Source: Trifolium pratense (lineage: Eukaryota; Streptophyta; Magnoliopsida; Fabales; Fabaceae). From it: a stretch of 64,000 nt of DNA. The notes beneath the pieces were generated by a model. It was not told where the DNA came from and made no database searches. It was given only the letters and a program-made list of their open reading frames with translations. The stretch's first letter is position 1. Each line of letters begins with the position of its first letter. This document shows positions 1-9,700 of the stretch, piece after piece. Both the position numbers and the translations under genes were made by a program. Location of the stretch: positions 14,267,501 through 14,331,500 of the forward strand of contig NC_060059.1 in NCBI RefSeq assembly GCF_020283565.1, given 5' to 3'.

Positions 1-153
1 CTTATGGAAGAAGATGTTGGTGCAGCTATGCAACTTCTTCAATCAAAAGCACTTTGTATCATGCCAATATCTCTAGCCTCAGCAATTTTTCGTATGCCTC
101 AATCAGACACATCAACAATCATCAAGCCTGAATCAAACAACAGCCACTCATAG
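1..153 (+). CDS. UNE12-like: C-terminal end of a UNE12-like bHLH transcription factor (partial, 5' part outside window)
   Basis: The reading frame starting at base 1 encodes 50 residues and stops with TAG at 151-153. It opens with [20 protein letters not shown], followed by [10 protein letters not shown] and a Ser/Thr/Pro-rich tail. This matches what I recall of the region just after the basic helix-loop-helix in the UNE12/bHLH59 group, where the [19 protein letters not shown] stretch is highly conserved. The family are nuclear DNA-binding regulators. Only the last coding exon is in view, so the DNA-binding helix, the start and the promoter lie to the left. The frame is clean, so the gene is probably functional. 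The call rests on memory of the family signature rather than an alignment. Confidence 0.72.
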   Translation, partial: LMEEDVGAAMQLLQSKALCIMPISLASAIFRMPQSDTSTIIKPESNNSHS

Positions 154-703
154 AATGTTACTTCTATTAGCTAACAAAAAAAATATTCTCATCACAAACT
201 TGACATAAATTTCTCCCTTCTTTTTCACAAGGTTAATTTTTCTACTTTTTATTTTTTCTAAGTTTTGTCAAACTATAGAAGTAATTTTCATTGCTAATAA
301 TAAGTGAAATTAGAGGAGCCTAGCATGTCATTTTCATGTTGAAAAATTAAATATTTTCAATGACCTTATTGATATTTTTTGTCCTAAATATCAATGGTGG
401 GGTTGGTGGTGTATGACCAAAAATATTTTATTTATAGTGGAAGCTCCTTTTTGTTCATTTTTATTTTGAGTTAGTGGAAAGTGGGGCCATTTAAACGGAA
501 AGAAGGATATATAAGTTTGTAATGTATCATGTATTTGGAGAAATTTTAATGCAAGTTGAATTAAAATATTGTTCACATTGAAAAGCTGTTTGGAAGCATC
601 TGATAATTGGAAAAGCTAAATGTATTTTTAAACAATCCTATATTGGTAAAGTAATTTGTTTGCTTCTAAAGCAAAGTGAATTCCACCATGAAATTAGGTG
701 ATA
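154..703. other. 3' flank of the bHLH gene, AT-rich spacer
   Basis: Probably includes the 3'UTR of the bHLH gene. I see no coding frame, tRNA-like box or terminal-repeat structure here. Confidence 0.5.
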
Positions 704-1339
704 AAATAACTGAACCATCGTCTAGTTGAGAAAGTAGAAAATGACACTTTGTTAATTTACTAAACAAAATTAAAGCAGGCCTTATCTTCTTATACCAATA
801 TTTTATTTATATAAAGTTTATGCTTCATGACATCAATTGATGTGTGTATTCTTTTGTCATGTCTAAAATTTGTTTGAGTGAAGAAAAAAAAAAAACTACA
901 ATTTATGTAAAAAATATACCATGTTACTTAACCATTATATAACTTTTAATTTTATTGGTCTAGCAATTTTATTAATATAAATTTAATTAGCGAGTAATAT
1001 TAAACTTTCCACTTTTGAAATACTTCACCAAACCACAATAGATTCATTCCATAGACCACGTTTTGCTTTTCTTGATCTTCATTGCTTTTGTTTCTTCTTT
1101 CCATTAGGAACGGAAGAGAGTGCAACTGAGAGATAGGGAGAAATTATTTTAAATTTTAGGTGTTTATGTTTAATTTTTTAGAGGGTGGAGAGAGGAGTGC
1201 TAAATCTCTCGTGTCAAGTTTAACTCTCCTTCAAATGTTGTTTAATGTACTTTTTGGTTCTATTATATATCTTATCACAGTCTTTAAATAATTTTCTCTT
1301 TATGAAATTGAATTTTGTAGTCATCAAATATCATACTAG

Positions 1340-1488
1340 TCGACCAAATTTTAGTTGGTTCGGTGATAATTGATGCTGAACTTGGTAGGAAGGACCACGG
1401 TTCGATCTCCACAACTGCATTTAGAAGGGGACTGAAACCACTTGATGCTAGAACTCATTCCCCTAAAAATCAGAAGGTGGAAAAAAAA
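1340..1488 (+). mobile_element. tRNA-derived SINE, internally deleted copy
   Basis: The tRNA-like head has an A-box-like tagttggttcgg and a B box ggttcgatc. The element ends in a run of A and is flanked by the duplication atatcatactag at 1328-1339 and 1489-1500. Compared with the sister copy at 5307-5480 it lacks about 26 bases between two ctca tetranucleotides, which is a deletion by microhomology. The SINE therefore predates the segmental duplication. Confidence 0.75.
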
Positions 1489-1898
1489 ATATCATACTAG
1501 TTGCAATTTTGATCGCAACTCATTTTTTGACACTAAAATTGATGACTTTTATCCAAACAGTGAAGGTTGTTTTATTTTTTTCTCTAAAATATATATATAT
1601 CTTCTAATCTTCTATTCATAATCAAAAGGGACCACAAATTACTACGTACTTATGGTGCCAAAATTATCATTTTGGGCCAAAAATCGGATCAGGATAAAAA
1701 ATTTGCAACGATGTTGTCCAATAGACCGAAAATGTCCCTTAGCATAAATGAACTTATTAATGAAATGAATAAAGATGATCATTTCTCTCCCGACCACCCA
1801 CATCTCTGTTGTACCCCCAAAAATTTCATTTTGCCACTTGCAGTTTGAAAAATTTTTGCCAAAAAACTTCGATTTATATTTACTGAAGTCAAATATTA

Positions 1899-2168
1899 GA
1901 CCATTTCGGTAACTGCGAACCGAACATTAGCATTTTCGGTACACAAAAACTGAACGTCAGCTTGTTCGGTACCAGCGAACCGAAATGTCCTAGATTCCGG
2001 TATGTTATTATCGAAAATTTCATTGGGTCGCTGGAATTAGGCCATTTTCGGCAGAAGTTTACCGAAATAATTGTTCCGGTACCTGCGAACCGAAATGTCC
2101 CAAATTTCGGTAAGTGGTTACCGAAGTTTATCAGCATGTCAAATTCCTTCGGTTCGTATAAACCGTAG
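1899..2168. repeat. Cluster of inverted ttcggta / ccgaa motifs
   Basis: The stretch contains many short inverted pairs of the form ttcggtacctgcgaaccgaa, so each strand can fold back on itself. The same cluster recurs in copy 2 at about 19005-19250. Open frames through it on both strands are by-products of the symmetry and are not genes. The source element is unknown. Confidence 0.5.
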
Positions 2169-3540
2169 TATCTCCCAAGGACAAAAACGGAAATTCAAGA
2201 GGTAGAAAATAAATGAACTAAGATGGGATCAAGTAATTAAACCGGCTAAAATTTATTCAGAAAACTTATGCATGTTCGGTTTTTAACTAATGAAGAAAGA
2301 TATAGAACAAATATGACTACTGATGATAATTGTCTTCATTGTGACAATTATAATCTGCAAAGAAGTAGCTGAATTTTTTCACATCATTCAAACTTTAAAC
2401 TTGATTTCGGGCATATAATTTCTAACCAGGTGAACTTTTATTTCTCATGATATTTATAATCCTTCTTAGCATATTCACTACGTTGACAATTGAAATAACT
2501 ATCATTAGAAGATCGACATTTATCTCATACCTAAAATAAAACCTCTTTTTGAAGTTCTTAATCTCCTTCACCTATGTGGACAACGTTTGTTTTTCATTGT
2601 CCATGCGAAAGAAATTCGTGTATGAATTTCTTTTCTCATGAAAGTCACAATGGCTCTTTTTTCCGTCATTTCTTTTTAGTTTTGTTAACTCTTTACTAGA
2701 CATTCTTTCAAAAAATGATTGTAATTATATTTCGTTTGATAATTCATTCCTCCTTTTTGCCCTTGCGTAAAAACTTCGGAACACATTTTTTGAAACTATT
2801 TTCCGCTAAAAAATAATATTCACACTAGAAAAATTTCAAACAACACATTCCGATTTTTTTTTGCAAAGTTAAAAATGGAATTTCAGACGGAAAAAAAGTG
2901 TGGGAGGTGGAGGGGAGATAATTTTTTCAAATAGAAATGTAAAGAAGGTTGATTTAGGTCCGATGCCAATTCAGCCAAGTCTATCCAGCCCAATCCCACA
3001 AATAATAGGGCCAGCTACGAAAATATTGTTCAATCAGCCCATTTTAACATATAATCCAGATAGTTTCTCTTTCGGTCTTCCATGTTTGTTTTATATCTCC
3101 AAAAATTTCATTTTGCCTTAAAAAAAAAATTTGGAGCGCAGAAGTCGAAGTTTTTTTCTAAGTTTTTCTATTGAAAATTCAGGAAAAATTCGAAAAACAG
3201 AAACCGAAATTTTTTTTTAAGGCAAAAAAAATTCGGTAAATAGAAACCGAAGTTTTTATTGAAGGGTAAAAAAAGAAATCAGGAGAATAAAAAGAAACAT
3301 GAAGGGCCGGAAGAGAAGCTAGCGGAAAACTTTCCTCACCCTCCAATAATCCAATATCAGAAGCTTGGATTTATTCATCTAAAATAAATCCTTTCAGATG
3401 CAATTTTATGAATAATTTGTAGTATAGTTTAGATTTAGACGTGCACTTCCCAAATATATGGAGGATATGAGAAGAAAGTTTAAGACTTATATTAGTCAAG
3501 CTCATATGTTTAATAATAAAATTATTTCTATGTAAAATAA

Positions 3541-4293
3541 GAGTTAGGATCCGTCGACACCAAGTGTCAAACTTTAATTTGACACCAAATCTCAACCGTC
3601 TATGTTTTTTAATCAAAGGCTAATAATAGTTTCCTATATTAACTCATGTGCATATCTATTTAGGATATTCCTTATTTTTAGGTTGCATAAAAAATTGATT
3701 TATTGTTCTACCAAAAAAAATTGATTTTTTTTTAAACATGAGAGCCTAAGCCCGATTTTTTTTTATTTGTTGTTATTCTCGCCTAACATTACCTCTGCGT
3801 TTTCATTCTCATGATGTCTGAATTGAGTTTAGGAATCATATATATGTTATAAATCATCGAAAGCAAGTGCATATATGAATCATCAATCATGGTATATATG
3901 AGTATAAAAATTCAATTTATGGTTCTAGTATAGAAAACAATTTTAATTAAATTGAGTTGGTAGTCGGTTATTTATCTGCATAGTTTGCAATTGAAATTGA
4001 TTTTGGCAGTTAACCAAAGGGGAGTGAAAACGCAAGGAGCATAGTAACGATGGGGATGACAACAATTTTTTTTTTTAGAACAACAAATCAATTTTTTTTT
4101 AGAACAATAAATCAATTTATTTTTTTTACTAAATAAATCAAATTTTTATACAACCTAAAAATAAGGAATCTCCTAAATAGATACACACCAGATAATATAA
4201 GAAACTATTATTAGCCTTTGATTAAAAAAAATAGACGGTTAAGATTTGGTGTCAAATTAAAGTTTGACACCTGGTGTCAACAGATCCTAACTC
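3541..4293. mobile_element. Mutator-type MITE, 753 bp, with 9-bp TSD and known empty site
   Basis: The ends gagttaggatccgt and ggatctgttgac (reverse-complement end) belong to imperfect terminal inverted repeats that stay alignable for about 170-200 bases. The element is flanked by gtaaaataa at 3532-3540 and 4294-4302. The sister copy of the duplication has a single gtaaaataa at 20690-20698 with nothing inserted, which fixes both ends exactly. A 9-bp duplication and long TIRs point to a Mutator-like origin. There is no coding capacity. Confidence 0.88.
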
Positions 4294-5306
4294 GTAAAAT
4301 AAATATTAAAGTAGTATATACACGTTTGTAAAAAAAAAAAAGTAGTATATACACAATTTTTTCGTCAAAAAAGTATATACATAATTTAATAAATGTGTTT
4401 GTAATTGTATTGAGACATTGATACTCACCCCGAACCCGCACCACTTATATAAAAAATTAGACTTTATCTCTTTTAAATTAGAAACTCTTAAACAATCTTT
4501 TAAATTACATTCAGTTGTTTATTTTTAATTTTTAATTTGAGTATTAAACAAATCATTTTCTCTATTTCTTTTCTTTATTTAAAAAAATATTGTTGAAGCA
4601 AAATAATTTTGAACATTTAACTTCTTTTTTTAATAAAAAAATACTAAACAATGGTTATTCTTTTGTTGAGAAATAACTGAACCATCGTCTAGTTGAGAAA
4701 GTAGAAAATGACACTTTGTTAATTTACTAAACAAAATTAAAGTAGGCCTTATCTTCTTATACCAATATTTTATTTATATAAAGTTTATGCTTCATGACAT
4801 CAATTGATGTGTGTATTCTTTTGTCATGTCTAAAATTTGTTTGAGTGAAGAAAAAAAAAAAACTACAATTTATGTAAAAAATATACCATGTTACTTAACC
4901 ATTATATAACTTTTAATTTTATTGGTCTAGCAATTTTATTAATATAAATTTAATTAGCGAGTAATATTAAACTTTCCACTTTTGAAATACTTCACCAAAC
5001 CACAATAGATTCATTCCATAGACCACGTTTTGCTTTTCTTGATCTTCATTGCTTTTGTTTCTTCTTTCCATTAGGAACGGAAGAGAGTGCAACTGAGAGA
5101 TAGGGAGAAATTATTTTAAATTTTAGGTGTTTGTGTTTAATATTTTAGAGGGTGGAGAGAGGAGTGCTAAATCTCTCGTGTCAAGTTTAACTCTCCTTCA
5201 AATGTTGTTTAATGTACTTTTTGGTTCTATTATATATCTTATCACAGTCTTTAAATAATTTTCTCTTTATGAAATTGAATTTTGTAGTCATCAAATATCA
5301 TACTAG

Positions 5307-5480
5307 TCGACCAAATTTTAGTTGGTTCAGTGATAATTGATGCTGAACTTGGTAGGAAGGACCACGGTTCGATCTCCACAACTGCATTTAGAAGGGGACT
5401 GAAACCACTTATTGCTAGAACTCACCCGAACTCTGGACTACTAGGGCTCATTCCCCTAAGAACCAGAAGGTGGAAAAAAA
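5307..5480 (+). mobile_element. tRNA-derived SINE, longer copy
   Basis: Same insertion as at 1340-1488, carried along by the duplication. The flanks are atatcatactag (5295-5306) and atatcatactcg (5481-5492, one mismatch). It has an A-box-like region, B box ggttcgatc and a terminal A run. It retains the part deleted in copy 1. Confidence 0.75.
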
Positions 5481-5710
5481 ATATCATACTCGTTGCAATT
5501 TTGATCGCAACTCATCTTTTTGACACTAAAATTGATGACTTTTATCCAAACAGTGAAGGTTGTTTTATTTTTTCTCTAAAAAATATATATCTTCTAATCT
5601 TCTATTCATAATCAAAAGTGACCACAAATTACTACGTACTTATGGTGCCAAAATTATCATTTTGGGCCAAAAATCGGATCAGGATAAAAAATTTGCAACG
5701 ATGTTGTCCA

Positions 5711-6032
5711 GAAATTTTTTTTTCTACCCCAACAATCTTCATTCTACCCCAACATATTTTTTAAAATACCCAATATACCCATATAAAAATTAATAAATTT
5801 TAATTATTTTTTTTTGTCGTATTATACTGTTCCGGTAGAATTTTCATTCTCCCAAAAAACTGTTCCGGTAAGGTTTTATCTTTACCGGTATGTTAACTTT
5901 ACCGGTACACTTTTTAAAAAGTGTTCCGGTATGTTAATGTTACCGGAACACTTTTAAAAAGTGTTCCGGTATGGATCTGGCATGATCTTCTGAGAAAATA
6001 GTGAGAAACCACCGAGCTGTCACTTCACATAA
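5711..6032 (+). repeat. MULE left terminal inverted repeat
   Basis: This matches the reverse complement of 18490-18812 with a small number of differences. It contains nested palindromes built from accggaacac and gtgttccggt around tttttaaaaa (about 5895-5975), so each TIR can form its own hairpins. It ends exactly at the gypsy target site cataa (6028-6032). Confidence 0.85.
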
Positions 6033-6622
6033 TGTTCTGGACTGGGCCAAGGGCTGGCCCAATCCCTTCTGCCCGACATTTGGGGCACAGCCCAATAAGG
6101 GGAGACTTCCCCGAAACGTCAGCCTATGACGTGTCCTGCTCGACATAATGGGTAAGCAGCACGTTTAACACGTGCTCATCTATCCATACACGTTGACTCA
6201 TTCCGCCTTAGCTTAACAGCTAAGCAGCACGTTTAGCACGTGCTCCTTTATCCAGCCACAGCTGTCACGGAGCCTATCCCTTACCCGCGAATAGCGGAAC
6301 GGCTCCAACCAAGATAGAGGCAAATAACGGCCTTCCCCTACGATACGGGGACTATCTTGGCAGTTGAGTCTATTGGGCCGGTTATCCCGGCCCAATAGAC
6401 CAACCTTTGGCCCAGCGCTGGGGGCAATATATAAGCTCTCCTAGACAGGAGAGCCAGGTATTCTGAATCATTCTATACCATACTTTCTCTCTCTTCTTTG
6501 TATCTCTCTTGTTCTCTTTGCTGACTTAGGCATCGGAGCACCTGCAGGTACAAACCCCCCCTTCGGTGTGGAAGCTTGCTCAACGGACCGGCCTCAACCT
6601 TTCTGATCATCAGGTTAGATCA
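6033..6622 (+). repeat. 5' LTR of the gypsy element
   Basis: The LTR runs from tgttctggac to ggttagatca. It contains short palindromes, including attgggccgg/cccggcccaat near 6370-6396 and a gctctcc/ggagagc stem just after the TATA box. Confidence 0.92.
6428..6434 (+). promoter_or_regulatory. TATA box of the gypsy LTR promoter
   Basis: The sequence tatataa lies about 195 bases before the LTR end and is preserved as ctatataa in the 3' LTR. It is followed at once by an inverted repeat gctctcc-N6-ggagagc, so the transcript would probably start in or near a stem-loop. The loop base differs between LTRs while the stem is kept. Confidence 0.65.
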
Positions 6623-6623
6623 G

Positions 6624-6641
6624 TGGCGCCGTCTGTGGGAA
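6624..6641 (+). other. Primer binding site of the gypsy element
   Basis: The sequence tggcgccgtctgtgggaa lies one base after the 5' LTR. The first eight bases are complementary to the 3' end expected of tRNA-Asp (…CGGCGCCA); the rest matches only in part. The exact primer tRNA is not certain. Confidence 0.7.
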
Positions 6642-6718
6642 CTGAGTTCCCACCCTTCTTTAATCTTTCCTAAAGAAACAAAGATCAAAACCGATTCCAT
6701 TCTTCAACAACTTTCACC

Positions 6719-9700
6719 ATGGCTAGTTCATCACAGCAACTCAACACCGATACCGGCGACGAGAACGTGCTCAACGTTCCACCCTCACCGCCGCCGCAGC
6801 ATAACACCGTTCTATCACCGGTGCGTGACGATACCACCGTAGCACGCGGTCCAGAAACCGACCCCCGCGACGGACAGGAAACCTCACTTTCCTCCGATGA
6901 AGAGGACGTCGAGGTCCTAACCGATCGTCGGATGGGCAAACGCCCACAGTTCAAGCAAGAAACTCCGGCAAACAACGCTGGACAACCCGCCGTCTTGGCC
7001 AACTCCGAGATCGCAGCCTTGATCGCTGCCCTCAAACAAACGACGGAGGCTATGCAGGCTCAAGGTCGTCGACTCGACGAGCAGAACGAAAGAATCGCCG
7101 CGCTGGAAAGAGGTCGGCGCCGCAGAAAGACCAACTCTCCCCCGCGGAGACACCAGGCTACTCCTTCCCCTCCCCGTCCGGCGGCCGTCAAACATCGACG
7201 CCCCGACCTAGAGAGGGTCGAAGTTACTCCTCGGAAGAGGGATCGCACTCCTCCACATCGCGAGGGCAGACTCTCCCCGGGCAAGAAAGGGAAACACGAA
7301 GCTCCACGCCGCCATTCACCTCAAGGGTTGGCGAACATGGCCAAGCATGGCGCGTCGGGCAGCTACCGTCCTCGCAAATCTCGCAGTCCAACGCCCATGC
7401 CCGGCGACTATTCTCCCCGGTCTTCCGAGGACCATTCTCCTAACGGGAGTGACGAGGGTGATCCCCGATGCCCCCTGTCCGCAGAAATTCTGAGGAAGCG
7501 TGTTCCAAAGGGCTTCGAGAGACCTCCTACGCTCCCCGCGTACGATGGTTTGACCGACCCCGACGATCACATAGCTAATGTCAACGCTAACCTGGATTTC
7601 AGGAATATTAGCGGTGCCATCAGGTGCAGACTTTTTCCGACCACACTGAGGAAGGGAGCGATGGCATGGTACCAAAGCCTGCCCCCTCAATCTATCTACT
7701 CGTGGAAAGACCATACAGACCAGTTCTGTAGACACTTCACTGCTTCCCGCAAGCACCCAAAAACTGTGCACGCCTTGGAGGCCATCTACCAGGCCGAGGA
7801 AGAAACTCTCCGCAATTTCGTTGAGAGGTTCAATAAGGAGGCTGTGCAAGTCGAGACGACCGACGACATGAAGAAGTACTTGCTGCAGAGGGGCCTTCGC
7901 CCGGGCAGCGATTTTGCCAAAGCTGTTGGCATAGAAAAACCACCCACCTGGGACGACCTCCTCCTAAAAGCTCAAAAATACATTGAGTACGAGGAAGTCC
8001 AGGCAGCCGATGTCGCCCGCCTTGCCCGACCTGGAAGCAGCCACCCTGCCCGCGAGTCCTCCCATAGGTACGATGATAGGGGCGGCGACAGAGGAAACGA
8101 CAGAGGCGGCGACAGGGGTGGCGAGAGGGGCAGAGACAGAAGGAGGGGCGAAAGACGAGAGTCTCGTGGCCCTCCAAGCGCATTCAGCACTTACACCCCC
8201 CTCGTCAAATCTCGGGGAGAAATATTTGCTGAAGTTCACATCTCCGAGTTCAACAGAGCAGGTGTGAAGCAACCAAAGCCAACCCCTCTGAAGCCCGGCC
8301 AAGACAAGAATAGGTATTGCAGATACCACAAGAGTTATGGTCACAGGACCGACGACTGCATCCAGCTGAAGGATGCTATTGAAATAATGATAAGGAGCGG
8401 ACACCTGAGAGAGTTCGTCAAAAGAAACAACGACCCTCGACCAGAGGCCGCGGAGACACGCGCGGTCGAGGAGGTACCTCCCCAACCAGTCGGGCAGAAC
8501 AACGCCAAGCAGATAGCTATGAGCGTATCCCGGCCAGAAGATTTTGCTATCCCCAGCGGTTTTAGGGACACCTATACTGGTCCTACGCTCAGCACGTGGG
8601 AGTATTTCACAGACTCATTCGTCATATCCGGCGGTCATATGGATAAGCACACCGTCGGATCAATAAAAAGAAAATTCGAGGATCTCATCAACACGTCCTC
8701 GAATATGAACGCAACGCTGGACAAGGCGAAGGGGCGATCAATGCCTTTAGCCTTCTATCGAGAAGAGCTGCCCGGTGGGACAGCCAATTTCCAAATTCCC
8801 CTCCTCGTCCGGGCAGACATGGCCAACATGGACGTTCGTCGGGTCCTCATCGATCCGGGGAGCTCCTGCGACATTATGTACGCCAGTTTGTTCAGGACCT
8901 TACAGCTGGACGAGACACACCTCACCCCGTACTTGGGCTCAGATCTCACAGGATTCAACGGGGCAACCACTAGGCCTTGGGGCTATGTCGACCTCATAGT
9001 CACTTTTGGCTCCGAGGAAACTGCCAAGTCGATCAGGGTCAAATTCTTGGTCGTGGACTGCCCCTGCCTCTACCAGTGCATCATCGGCAGGACGGCCATA
9101 GCAGACCTGATCGCGGTCCCCTCCACTGCCCACCTGAAGATGAAGTATTACACTCATAAGGGGCAGGTTGCTACTCTACACGGGGACATTGAAGCCGCGA
9201 GGAGGTGCTTTGACGCAGCATCCAAAGGCAACAATTTCATTGGCAAAGCGCCTGAACCAAAGAAGCCAAAGCCTTCCTCGGAAACACCACCAAAGCCGTC
9301 CCCGGAAGCACCACCAAGTATGCCCGGACTAAGTGTGAGTTCTGTGGATCTTGACAGCCGCACCTCCAAGAAAGAACACAAGGAGGAGAAAAAACTGAAG
9401 AAGGAGGAGAAGGAGGACGACGAGGCGAGCAAAGAGCATTACCGCCCCATTCCAGATGGCGACTTTGAGATAGTCCAGTTTGGCGAGGATCCAGAAAAAG
9501 GAGTCAAGATTGGTACGGGGCTCCCCGAGTTGGCGAGGAAGCAGTTGAAAGCCTGCCTTAGAGAAAATGCTGACTTGTTCGCATGGCACGCTGCCGACAT
9601 GCCCGGGCTGGATCCAAACATCGCTTGTCATCAACTTACTGTCGACCCACTTGCTAGTGCCGTAGTGCAACGTAGGCGTAGGCAGTCTCCCGAAAAAGCG

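Larger units (their letters stand above)
704..4648. repeat. Tandem segmental duplication, copy 1
   Basis: Bases 704-4648 recur in the same order and orientation at 4671-5710 plus 18813-21055, the second copy being split by a Mutator-like element. Both copies begin with aaataactgaaccatcg and end near an actaaa stretch. A 22-base filler (4649-4670) separates them. Apart from the 753-bp MITE at 3541-4293, copy 1 is about 3.18 kb, close to the 3.28 kb of copy 2 without its insertion. The copies differ by scattered substitutions and small indels. No host gene is visible inside the unit. Confidence 0.85.

Noticed and set aside
3371..3616. 81-codon minus-strand frame in the duplicated unit
   Set aside because: It runs across the MITE insertion border and differs in the sister copy.
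704..5710. 704-1712 and 4671-5710 as a pair of about 1-kb LTRs around a retrotransposon
   Set aside because: The repeats have no TG...CA ends, no primer site or purine tract and no target duplication. The similarity continues past 5710 at 18813, which makes it a tandem duplication.
7316..8485. Minus-strand frames of 117-177 codons opposite gag
   Set aside because: Shadows of the strongly biased gag-pol codons; no splice signals or family features.
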